DNA of 64,000 bases from Terana coerulea (lineage: Eukaryota; Basidiomycota; Agaricomycetes; Polyporales; Phanerochaetaceae): positions 186,001-250,000 of the forward strand of contig JAKOGH010000783.1 of NCBI GenBank assembly GCA_024811115.1, in the 5' to 3' direction. The notes under the pieces are model-generated. The model saw only the letters and a list, made by a program, of their open reading frames with translations, was not told where the DNA came from and searched no databases. The number at the start of each line of letters is the position of its first letter. Position 1 is the first letter of the stretch. This document shows positions 10,767 through 21,303 of this stretch, piece after piece. Made by a program: the position numbers and the translations under genes.

Positions 10767-11288
10767 CATGCCCTCCGGCTACAGTGATGGGTGGAACGTG
10801 CGCCCGGTACGCAGGCCCGTTGCTACCTGCTCACATGCCTGGCAGTTTGCGCTCGTTGTACGTTTCGTTCATGTGCAGTGACGCGACCGTATGAAAGTCC
10901 CATGAGCCTGCTGACTGGGTTTCTTGCTTGATGGTCTTCCTGTATTCTCGCTTAGTATGGCTTTGTACGAGTAGTCGCTTATTCCCGTGTGTTATTCTCC
11001 GTGTATCGTAATCATCCCATCTCTGTGTTCCGTCCATGAATTTAGTTCTTGCGCAACCGTATTATGGACTTATTGTGACGTCGAGAAGCTCTTCAGCGGT
11101 AAGTTATCAACGTCACACACCCAGCTCGATCTGAATCTCGGCACCTCACAGTATGAATACTGACGTGAATATTCGACGCGCAGTCTCTCGGGGCATATGT
11201 TTGTAGCTATAAGCACGTCCAGCTGGCCACTGATCCCTCCTGACAACTCGATTGTTGACCATATATTCTCGATATCTACGCGCGGGGA

Positions 11289-12246
11289 CTATTTTGATAC
11301 TCCAGATCCGACATTGAAGACGCTGAGAAGCGCAAAGCATCCGTAGAGGAGGCCGACGGGATATGCGACAAGTAGTCTCTGGTCGGACATCCGTAACACT
11401 GCGACAAAAATATTGGATGCAGACCAGGTGCACCATAGGATTGACAAGGTGGAGAGGAGGTAGCCCAGCATACCACTGTGAGATAACCTTAGACACGGAA
11501 CGATGTAGTGGGTAGTATGTGACATACTCTAGTGTGATCATGACGCTGATGGCACCCACCCCCACCATCGGTAGTAAACAGTACCCAAGCACTGATACCA
11601 CGCGGTATGCGTCGATTCCCTTCTCAGACATTAGGTTCAGCAGGGTGTAGAGAGACAGAGAGCCTAGTAGGCCAACTCCATAGATATACCCGAATTGAGG
11701 TTTGCCAGACTGACACATGTGATATTAGTTAAATAGCACTCTAGAATAGACTTCGCGCTTACAAAGAGCAAGAATATGCCAAAGCAAATAATGAACAGCA
11801 AGGGTCCAGCCAAATCTGCGTCGTCCATAATTTGCTCGTCTACGCGTCGAATGGGGTTCAGGACGGTCATAGACTTGGCACGTATGTGAGAAAAGTTAAT
11901 CCCAAGTTCTGCAGCCAGTTTAAATCGCGAGTATATACCTCGAAATAGGGCGAACGTACCTTCCAGTAGCGGGGTTCGCCCTCCACACCACCTGTCCCGA
12001 ACGCCGTCCACCATCCACCTGTCTGCATATTTCCATACGCCGGAGGTACACCCCTCCCTGCGCCATCGACCCTTGGACGCCAGGGTTACCGTCCAAGCTT
12101 GAACGCGAGCCTGGGTAGAAGGTGCTTCCGACAGGGCTGGGCGCATAGAACTGCAGCGGTACACCGGACTGTGCACTGGGAGCCTGAGCGTAGTATTGAC
12201 TCTGTGAAGCGCTAGCTCCGTACGGAGCAGTGTTATCTTGCCACAT
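11289..12246 (-). CDS. YIP1: Yip1 family ER/Golgi membrane protein (YIPF5 type)
   Basis: Multi-spanning membrane protein that binds Rab GTPases (Ypt1/Ypt31) and Yif1 in COPII vesicle formation. The C-terminal half matches the family closely: FGYIYGVGLLG, SVLGYCLLPM, LSILWCTWSAS and LLVAYPVGLLYG segments form the hydrophobic helices. The N-terminus is a soluble Gln/Ser/Tyr/Pro-rich tail. Exons are 11960-12246, 11763-11908, 11528-11709 and 11289-11475. Two frame breaks occur in exon 1, at a G4 run (on the + strand the C run near 12051) and a C4 run (near 11972). Adding one base at each gives 804 nt and a continuous 267-residue protein reading into the conserved LLEELGINF block. It shares a 185-bp divergent promoter with NSA2. 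Confidence 0.9.
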
Positions 12247-12431
12247 GTCGTGTTTTGGGTAGGATTGGCAGAGAAGGTGGGTGGGATGAGGGTGAAGGAG
12301 TGTGAGCGGTGCTGCGTTCTGCGTGTCCGCGTCCGGGCTACGTGGGTGATGGGTGCGGAAACAGACGCCGGAGGAACAGTTGGCGGCAATTTGCGATCGA
12401 GTTCGACCCCGCCTCTTTTCCTTCGGCCACC

Positions 12432-13442
12432 ATGGTCAGTGTACGCTTTGCTCCTAATGCACAGAATTGCTGACAGCTAGTTTCGCCCAATCCAAACAGC
12501 CGCAGAACGAGTATATTGAAGAGCACATCAAGCGACATGGTCGACGGTTAGATTACTACGAGCGGAAGTGAGTAGCCTTAATTGGCGTCCAGCGGAGAAC
12601 TGTCTCACATAGCTTTGCGACAGACGCAAGCGCGAGGCTCGTGAAGCCCACAAGTCGTCCGCCCATGCACAAAAAGCCTTCGGTCTAAAGGCTAAGATCC
12701 TTCACGCCAAGCGTCACGCGGAGAAGGTCCAGCTGAAGAAGACCCTCAAGGCACACGACGAGCGGAATGTCAAGCAGAAAGACAACGCGGCCGTACCAGA
12801 TGGTGCTCTGCCGACGTATTTACTTGATAGGGAGGGTCAGAAGGATGCGAAGGCCTTGTCGACCGCCATCAAGGAGAAGCGGAAAGACAAGGCTGCCAAG
12901 TTTGCCGTGCCGTTGCCCAAGGTCAGAGGCATTGCGGAGGACGAGATGTTCAAGGTTATGCGAACAGGGAAGAGCAAGAAGAAGGCATGGAAGCGGATGG
13001 TCACGAAGGCCACATTTGTTGGAGAGGGTTCACGCGTAAGCCGGTTAAGATGGAGAGATTCGTCCGGCCCATGGCTCTGCGATACAAGAAGGCCAATGTG
13101 ACACATCGTCCGTCTGCCTATTACCCCTACTTGTTTCGGAAGCTTACATATATTCTTTCAGCCGATCTCAAAGCAACATTCCAGCTTAATATCCTTGGTG
13201 TCAAGAAAAACCCACAGTCGCCCATGTACACACAACTGGGTGTTCTTACCAAGGGTACGGTCATCGAGGTGAATGTATCTGAGTTGGGTATGGTCACCGC
13301 TGGTGGAAAAGTCGTATTTGGAAAGTACGCACAAATCACCAACAATCCTGAAAACGATGGCTGCATCAATGCTGTTCTTCGTAAGTCGCCAATCCTTCCT
13401 CCGTTAAATTTCACTTCTAAACTTTTCTTTTCAGTGGTCTAA
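12432..13442 (+). CDS. NSA2: Nsa2 ribosome biogenesis protein (eS8-like, TINP1)
   Basis: Pre-60S assembly factor of the nucleolus, needed for 27SB rRNA processing. The protein begins [20 protein letters not shown] right after the start Met and ends INAVLLV, as in yeast Nsa2. Length is 260 residues, matching the family (yeast 261). Exons are 12432-12434, 12500-12567, 12624-13107, 13162-13380 and 13435-13442. The first coding exon is only the ATG (context CCACCATGG), with intron 1 starting at the next base. One T appears missing near 13029 (GGTTC should read as GGTTTC), which would restore the [11 protein letters not shown] block and a total of 783 nt. Divergent from YIP1. Confidence 0.92.
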
Positions 13443-13716
13443 TATCTTCCTCGTTGCATCTTTTGTCGCATTAATCAGCACTCTTCCCCGCATTGTATCT
13501 TTAGACTACATGTATACTCGCATAGCTCTCTGTATGGATTTCCTGTACATGTCTTCTGCTTTCCCTCGTCGTTGTTGCTTGAGTTAGGCGCTCATGGCTG
13601 GTTGTGCGAGTGAGCGCCACTGTTCCGGATCTGGACGTGCTTTCTCCCTTCATCGCAGACCGTCTGTGCATACAAGTGTACCCTCTAATCCACCTCTACT
13701 CTCGCATATCCCTAAT

Positions 13717-14444
13717 ATGTCTGCCTCTCCCGCTCCTCCCTCTGGATCAGCTACGCCGCCAGTGAATCGGCATGCGCCTACGGCTGTCGAGCGGCAAAGG
13801 GCCCAGCTGGAGAAGCTGCTCAAGGACCCCGCTAAGCCGGCGTATGTGCCCGCACCACCAAAGGAGAAGACGATCAGACCTGCACGAGAGATGATGAAGA
13901 ACGTGCAGGGATCAAGTGCAGGTGCTGGCTCGGGAGAATTCCATGTGTACAAGGCGAGCAGGCGGAGAGAGTACGAACGGCTGAAGTTGATGGAGGAGGA
14001 AACGCAGAAGGTGCGCATGCAAGGTCGCTGGTTCTTTGCCACAGTCCTCACACACTCTGAGTCTAGGAAACGGAGCAGGCTGAGTTCGAGAAGAAGCGTC
14101 GCGATTGGGAGGAACAGGCGGATGCCAAAACGGCGAAGAACAGGGCAAAGCGGCAGAAGAAGAAAGACCGCTCGAAGGGCAAGGGGCCCGAAGGCGAGGC
14201 AGACGGGAAAGCTGGGGCGTCACGAGTTGCAGGGTCAGATGCTCCGCTGAAGAAGCGGAGACTGGTCGATGGCCAAGAGCTCGTGTTCAAGCGACCTGGG
14301 GAGGAGAGCGACGAGGATGACGAAGGTCACGAAGATGTTGGGCCGACACACGCGTATACTTCGCAAACTAACGACTCCGCGGAAGAGCCTGTCGCTGTGC
14401 CAATAGTGAACGCGCAACGAATAGTCATCCACGAGGAAGACTGA
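13717..14444 (+). CDS. PRKRIP1-like spliceosomal protein (DUF1168)
   Basis: Homologue of PRKR-interacting protein 1, a component of catalytic spliceosomes. The diagnostic segment is SGEFHVYKASRRREYERL at about residues 69-86. A coiled-coil, Lys/Arg-rich region follows (QAEFEKKRRDWEEQADAK), then an acidic tail with EESDEDDEGHED. Exons 13717-14010 and 14067-14444, separated by a 56-nt intron, give exactly 224 codons (223 residues) with no frame problem. The start is the first ATG followed by a Ser/Pro-rich leader; an in-frame upstream extension exists but looks non-coding. Family assignment is from the motif by eye. Confidence 0.82.
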
Positions 14445-14937
14445 GTCACGGAGGCTCCGAGGTGTGGTCTGTATGTATCCTGTATTCTATCGAAGTTTGC
14501 TTGCTTCGGATGATTGCAATCTCTAGAAGAGCTTCTATGACGCTCAGGTGCACAGTGTGCTGCGGGCTCTTGCCTTCCTATTGGTGATCGCTACTTTGCC
14601 AAGACTTTCTACGGAGGTTTATACTTGAGTGATCTTTCCAATGACTTACTTCCTGCTCCTCAGACGTCCGGACCTTTGTCGTCTGTTGCTCGAGTGTACG
14701 CTGTCACCAGTTTCTCAGAGCCAAACAATTAGCCGCAATTCCGAAATTCAGCCCGAATTGCGCACTGCTCAGCTCCAATATCGCCACTATGGACGCCGAA
14801 GCAAACCCTCTGGTCTCCTCACCCAGACGGACAGCACTGATACAGACTATACTATCATCATTTTGCCACACCTACAAATACGCTCATCCAGACGAGACAA
14901 TCCCCAACATTCAAACCAGCGTTGCTCCAAGCCAAAG
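14445..14937. other. Intergenic region, LPMO promoter
   Basis: About 490 bp between the PRKRIP1-like gene and the AA9 gene. It holds a 3' UTR and the AA9 promoter; I see no gene and no strong TATA box. Confidence 0.5.
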
Positions 14938-16106
14938 ATGCGTCTTTCCGTCGCACTTGTTGCACTTGCGGCCGCCATCACGGAGGTATGCGTCTTCTAC
15001 ATATGCTCCTCATGAATTCATGATTTATGTACTGTGTGTAGGTTGTTGCCCACGGTGGCGTTCTCAGCTACAGGATCGGGGGACAAGCCTACGACGGGTA
15101 CGTTTGTTCCTGGTAGGTTACATGGCTCGGTTACTTGACGGAAACAGGTTCAAATCGTACAACACGCCGAGCGGGCAAAGCACCATTCAACGTGAATGGG
15201 ATACCTACAACCCGCTCACCAGCCCTACGGACGCCAACCTTGCCTGCAACACTAACGGCGCGTCCCTTGGAAGCGGTCAACTTTCTGCTACAGTTGCTGG
15301 CGAGTATTAGCATCCGATCGCCAATTTCCGTATCATAGGTCTGAGATTGCATGCAGCTGGCTCTCAGGTGACCGCATTCTGGAAGTACGTACCTTGCCAC
15401 ATTTGATGAGCTGGATCGTGGCACTGAGTCCATATTTCACTAGCCAATGGACCCACACCATCGGCCCTGTCTTGGTGTACATGGCTAACTGCAACGGGGC
15501 TTGTTCTTCCGCGAGCCCTTCGTCCCTCAGCTGGGTAGGTAGCTGATGTGCCCTACACCACTGGCCGCATCTAACCATTTTCTCCGCGTGTAGTTCAAGA
15601 TTGACCAAGCTGGCCTCATTCCGGCACCGTCGCCTCCGGTACGTGGGGGCAGGGGGAACTCGTGTCGGGCGGGAACTCTTGGACTTCCACTATTTCCGCA
15701 TCTTTGAAGGCAGGCGAATACCTTATCCGTCATGAGGCGAATGTTTGTCTTCATCGAGCCATGTAACACGCCCCTCAAATTTTCCTTCAGCTACTTGCCA
15801 TCCACACCGCCAACCAGCCGCAGTTCTATCCTGAATGTGCCCAGCTGAAACTTACTGTGAGCTCGCACCGCTTGCTGATTTGGATGATGCTGACGTCGGC
15901 GCAGGGCTCTGGCTCATCCGTGCTCTCCGGCTCGTATTTGGTCAAATTCCCAGGTGCCTACAAAGCGTATGATCTCTCACTTACTGACTGCGGCAGTGAT
16001 ATTGATTGGGCTGTATAGATCTGACCCTGGTATTACTATCGACATCTACTCCCACTCAACCTGGACCAACTATACCATTCCCGGCCCCGCTGTCTGGCAT
16101 GGATGA
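14938..16106 (+). CDS. AA9 lytic polysaccharide monooxygenase (formerly GH61)
   Basis: Secreted copper enzyme that oxidatively cleaves cellulose or related glucans. A signal peptide of 19 residues ends VVA, leaving His20 as the N-terminal copper-brace His of the mature enzyme (HGGV). THTIGPVLVYMANC supplies the second His region and a Cys. RHELLAIH and QFYPECAQL supply the conserved His and axial Tyr environment. The sequence ends VWHG. There is no CBM1 module. Nine exons: 14938-14985, 15042-15097, 15148-15299, 15357-15384, 15444-15534, 15594-15736, 15791-15856, 15905-15966 and 16019-16106. Introns 15300-15356 and 15737-15790 begin GCGAGT and GCGAAT, so they appear to be GC-AG introns. One T is missing near 15627; adding it gives 735 nt, 244 residues. 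Confidence 0.88.
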
Positions 16107-16565
16107 TTTTGGGATAAATAACTTAACTGTGACCCAACGAGCTGTATTGTTCGATTAAAATCATTTGTAACAGCTCAGACATCGAATGGCACACAAGCAG
16201 TTTACTTCTCAGACATTTGCATGAGCTGGCTCAGGCCTATTTGCGATCTTCATATGAGAGTGCATTTGGGAATTTGCAACGCGATTTAGAAGATACTCCT
16301 GCTCATGGTCCAGGAGGCAGCCGTGGTACAGATGGTAACGCCGCGAACTCTAAATCGCTCCGGGCGCATCAAAATGACCGCCCTTTCTATTTCGGGCAGT
16401 CATCTAACTTGGAGGCCGACGACGAAGGCGTAGTTGGTAACCGCACGCAGTACGTTGCGAATGTTCGCTCATCCACTCCGACCATTTACACTGCATATGA
16501 CTTAGCATATCTACTCTCATTCTCCGGTCTTAGCGAGTTGCACCATTGCGGTGACTCTGCGAGTC

Positions 16566-17300
16566 ATGACGATTTACAGTCTGTACATCTACGATAGGTA
16601 AGCACATGTGGGGCGAAACTGCCAGTTTTGCCGCGCTCACAGTGTAATGTATGTAGGCATTGCGCGTGTGTGTATTACCATGACTGGCACCGAACTAAGC
16701 CTCCGCGGCCCGCCAACGAGGGCGGCATCTTACCTGCTGTTGCTCGCCAGCTGCTCCCGTTGGCCAATGGTATGGCCGTCGCCAGCCCAAGTAGTACCCT
16801 GATGTCCTCCTCGGGCGTAGTGATTGCTGTCAACGATGACATCCCTCGCACCCCTGGACCAAACGCCATACACCAGCAACCACCGCCCGTATATACTGGG
16901 CTGCCGTTCGACGAAGAGGCCAAGCTCGTGTACGGTGTCGTCCTCTCCCTCCGGAACATGATCAAAAAGATGTCTGGGCGGTATGTCATACGATTGAAGT
17001 GGAGTGACGGCTTCCTGAGCTTGCTTTCGACACAGAGACGAGAGCTTCGTCAACTACAAGACCTCAACGTACAAGCTCCATGTTTATGAGACGATGTCTG
17101 GCTACAAGTTTATCATGCTTAGCGATCCCAACACAGATTCGCTCCGCTTTGTGTTGCGGCAGATATACTCCGGTCCATTCCTCGAATACGTCGTTCGGAA
17201 TCCTCTGGTGAAGATGGACTCGAAGGAACATGGGATTGATAATGAATACTTCAGAACGAGCACAGACAGAATGATTAGGGGACTGAGTGTCTTTCAATAG
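16566..17300 (+). CDS. BET5: TRAPP complex subunit Bet5 (TRAPPC1)
   Basis: Core subunit of the TRAPP tethering complex and Ypt1/Rab1 exchange factor at the Golgi. The longin-like fold is recognised from MTIYSLYIYDRHC at the start, VLSLRNMIKKMSG, YKLHVYETMSGYKFIML and YSGPFLEYVVRNPL. Exons 16566-16597, 16657-16980 and 17036-17300 give 621 nt, 206 residues, in frame. This is longer than human TRAPPC1 (145) because of a Ser/Pro-rich insertion at about residues 35-75, common in fungal forms. It converges on FUN30 with about 125 bp between the stop codons. The 459 bp upstream (16107-16565) hold no recognisable gene. Confidence 0.88.
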
Positions 17301-17424
17301 GATGTATACTTGTGTTATGCAAAGACAGCATGACAAGTGGGATATAAGCTAGGTAATACATGTACAGGACAAAAGAATCCGAATGATAAGCTCAGCAGAT
17401 CTACTATCTCCGTTTAAACAACTT

Positions 17425-20400
17425 TCATGGACTGACATCCATCGTGACTTCGCTGTCCTCCTGGGCAACTCCTGGTTCCGCAACTTCCAGCTTCTTCCGC
17501 ACCACGTTCATCAGCGAGGTCTTCACCTCGCGCTCCACCTTCTCCTCGCCCTCTTCACCGGCAACGGCCTCGTCCAAAGCCAGCTTCGTCATGCCCAACT
17601 CCAGCATGTCCTCCTCTATTGACCCTTTGGTGATCAATTTCACGACCTCTACGTCGCGCTTCTGACCGATGCGATACGCTCTGTCTTGCGCTTGTTTGTC
17701 GTTATGAGGGTTGAAGTCTTGGTCAAACCTGCAATGAGGATGTCAATAACGAGCACCACCAGGAATGACAGTAGACGTACATAATCACGACGCTGGCAGC
17801 TGTCAAGTTGATACCCATGCCACCCGCTTTCGTCGACAACAAGAACACCTGAATGGACTCGTCCTCTGTGAACTCATCGACGAGCGATTGACGTGCGTCC
17901 ACAGGCGTCGACCCAGTAAGAACCACAAACTTGATCTTCTGCTTGTCGAGCACTTTCTGCAAGATGTCCAGGATTTGCGTGAACTGCGAGAAGATGAGCA
18001 CCCGTCTTCCCTGTTCTCGGTATCCGTTGAGCAGCTTCAGGAGCACCTTGACCTTGCCGGCCTGAATATAGCAATCCTCCTCTTGCAGGTATTTGCGAAT
18101 CGACTGATGACACCAAGCATAAGAGCAGAGCATAGACAAGCGTTGGGTAGACGCACCTTGTACGAGTTGCAGAACACTTGCAGCTCCGAGTCCGTCATCA
18201 CAGACATATCCTCCTTGACATACTCGAACACAGCCCCTCGTCTCTTATAATCGGACTCCTTCAGGAGCAGATTGGCTATAGACGTCAGGATGTCGTCTGT
18301 GAACCGCCGACGGAACAGCATGGGGTGCGATGCAGCTTTGCGGAGATCCATAAGGACGTTGGTACTGTTTTCCACGTACATTTTGTCCTTCGTTCGCGCA
18401 TTGGACCGTGTCTTCTTTTTGCCTTTCGCGTTGGTAGCTTCCGCATCGGGGTTCTCCATGTCGAAGATGGTTTTCCGCGACCGTTGAAGGGCGTCGTTGT
18501 AGATAGACTTCTGAAGGTTCGTCATCTCACACCATTCTATTCGCTCCGTCTTCTTAGGGAGATCTTGTAGAACCTGCCAGAACTCGTCAATATCACTGCA
18601 TCGGTGAGTAGAGATATGCTTACTTGGTCTTTCCTTCTTCTCAACACGAAGGGGGTCATCATCTTCTTTGCTCTTGACACACGTTCCTGGGCAAGAAGTG
18701 TGATCTTTGAATCACCCTTCGTCTTGAACACCGCCCGCAGAGAATCTAGTCCGCTGGCGAAATGCGATGGTAGAATGAAGTTCATCAAGGACTGAAGGCA
18801 AGAGGTGAACGTAAGCTTTCGCATCGTCGGGAACGAGGAGAGGATCCATACCACCAACTCTTGAAGGTTATTCTGCAGCGGTGTACCCGTCAGCAACAAA
18901 CGCCATCTTGCCTCGTATTTCAGAAGGGCTTGATAGCGTTGAGACTGGAAATTCTTCAGAACGTGACCTTCGTCAAAAACGCAGGTCTAGCCGGTTAATG
19001 ATATCAGTACCGTCACAATGAGGAAAGGCGATGCACGCACATCCCAGTCCATTTTCCTGAAGAATTTTCGATCTCTCTCATCTCCCTGAGCCAAGTTGTA
19101 CGTCGTTATGAGAATCTCCCATCCACTGTCATCCTTCTTGCGACAGGTGTCGATCAGCTCTTGCCGTAGGTACGCTCGCTCCTCCTTGCCGGCGTAGTAT
19201 GCTCGAACGCTGATCGAAGGAGCGAACCGGTTGAACTCCCGCAGCCAGTTCTCCAGCGTTGAAGACCTAGAAGGATACGAAGGCTCAGAAGAAATCCAGG
19301 CGACTCAAGATTGCCGCACTTACGGAACGACAACTAGGTGAGGGCCTTTGCTCCCCTTGTCTTTCAGGTGAGCGAAAAAGCTGATGACCTGAACAGTCTT
19401 CCCCAGACCTGCAAAGCCGTCGTCATGAAGTGCGCTGTTGAACGCCAGCTACGACACATACCCATCTCATCGGCCAAGATGCAGCTCAGCCTCCTGTTGT
19501 AGAGAAGATTGAGCCAGTTGATACCGATCATCTGGTATTCTTTCAGTTGCACGTCCGAAGAGAGGGTCTTGGGTTGGGACGAGATGTAATAGTCGGGCTT
19601 GTTGGAGGCGAGCACGGCCTGCGCTCGCAGAGACAGCGCTCCATCCGCAGCCTCAGCGACAGCTGGCGAATCCCTCGATGTAGAGCCTTCTCGGGCCTTG
19701 CCTTTCCCCTCTGGTTCCGTCCACTTCGCAATCTCCTGACGCAAGCTCGCCGATATCTTCTCGCACTTGGTAACGATGCTGTCGACAGTACCATAGCCAG
19801 CGAAGATAACAGCACAGTCCTCGAACATACGAGGGCTGATGCCCACCGGTCCAGCCTTCTTGCGACCCTGGCCAAGCCTTGCGCTGAGGTCCTCCATCGA
19901 GGAGAAGGGGCGTAGCTCAGCAATCTTGGTTGCCTGCTCGATGCTGCAGCCTGTGTATAGGATATAAATGATGAGATGAGACAGCGTACTTGACTTCAGG
20001 AAACTTACCTGTCAACTCTTGCAACGCTTCCGGGGAAGCTGAGTTGAAGTAGTCAAACGCTGCCTGCTCGTTAGCATGAGATGAAGATGTGCTGCCTCCA
20101 TCGTCATCACTGTCCGCGTAGTCCGGCTCGGAATCTGACTCTACGACCTTCCGTTTCAGGCGGCTGGGACGCGTACGGACAATCTCGGGGCTGTCAGGTA
20201 CGGGTGTGGATGGTGTCGCAGGCGTGATCGAGGACGACTTGACGGTGTTCGGAATCGCCTTCGAAGCCGGTGGGGTAGTCACCAGTGCCGCGCCCGACTT
20301 TGCGTAAATCATGGACTTCTTCCCCATCTCCTTCACGCGAGCACGCTCAGCCCTGTTCGCCTCATCAACTTCCTTCACCCGTCCAACGTCGGAGGAATTC

Positions 20401-21303
20401 TGAGGCCGCTTGACCGTCGCCACCGGTGCCGGCTTCGGGGGCTGCCAGTTCGGGTCAGTCAATAGCAGGTTAGCCTTCACCGGGTCGCCGTGACCATGCT
20501 GCCACGCAGCTTGTATGCGAGCGGCGGGCTCTGTAGGATAGCTTATCCTAAAGCGCAAAAACACCGGGTCGGCCTGTGCGGTATCGGCGCCGACAGATGG
20601 CGCCGACACATCCGAGGGTGGGTTGCGGACGATCCGTGGCTTGGATGGCCCTGCGACCCCACTGGGTACTTCTGAGATCGACTCATCAGACGACGACGAA
20701 GGCAACCTGGTGTTTGGCTTTCGTCGCTGGCCTGGACGCACGATTTCAGGAGAGGCGGGCGAGTCGAAGAGATTGAGAGGGTCCGGGCTTGGGGGAGAGC
20801 TGCCGCGGTTCAGACGTTTGCGGGGACGTTCTTCGTCGTGTCCGTTGGCTTGAGATGAAAGCCGTGACGACGCGGCACCGTTCGCACCCCGTGTATGCGC
20901 CAAAGACGCGTCCGCTGTCCGCTTACTCGAGATGAATCCGCTCGGGGCGGAGAACGAGTCGGCGACGGAGGACATACGGGAGTGGGGCTCGAGCGAGCCA
21001 TTACGGAGACCTGGTATCGAATCGTCCGAATTCGTGTCAAAAAGGCTTCGATGTTCACGATAAGGAGGATCCGAGGGCGGTGGGCTCGAGCTGGGGACTA
21101 AGACCTTCCCTGCCGAGGCAGGGGACGCGGCGAAATAGCGCGATGGGACAGTACCGTCGCGCGACTGCGTTGGTGGCACCTCGTTTGCGGGTCGCTGAGC
21201 TGACCATGAAGGCAGAGACGTCGACGGCAGTGGTTCTGAAGAGTCTTGTCGTTGTTTCGCCGACTTCTTGAACTTGAGTCCTTCCAGAGCCGCTTTCTAA
21301 CAT
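17425..21303 (-). CDS. FUN30: Fun30/SMARCAD1 SNF2-family chromatin remodeller
   Basis: ATP-dependent nucleosome remodeller acting in silencing and DNA end resection. The long Ser/Pro-rich N-terminus contains a CUE-like segment near [20 protein letters not shown]. The SNF2 ATPase follows: ADEMGLGKT (motif I, split by an intron), FDEGH (motif II), [14 protein letters not shown] (III), [14 protein letters not shown] (V) and [10 protein letters not shown] (VI). Exons are 20009-21303, 19462-19950, 19324-19408, 19041-19266, 18852-18986, 18624-18791, 18157-18573, 17781-18103 and 17425-17728, all with GT-AG introns of 50-60 nt. The total is 3,442 nt; removing one A from the AAA run just after the proposed ATG (near 21295) gives 3,441 nt, 1,146 residues. 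Without that, the N-terminal frame has no ATG start. Confidence 0.92.

Larger units (their letters stand above)
9424..11028 (-). repeat. Right arm of large inverted repeat
   Basis: 1,605-nt reverse complement of 6381-7983. Two differences were found. The C run before the Fic ATG is 7 long here against 6 in the left arm. An extra G follows the GCG codon at 10716-10718, turning the left arm's GTGAGT splice donor into GTGGAG. The spacer between the arms is 7984-9423. Confidence 0.95.

Noticed and set aside
18595..18623. 29-nt intron ending at the first AG after GTAAGC in FUN30
   Set aside because: A later acceptor (intron 18574-18623, 50 nt) restores the conserved [13 protein letters not shown] sequence and frame.
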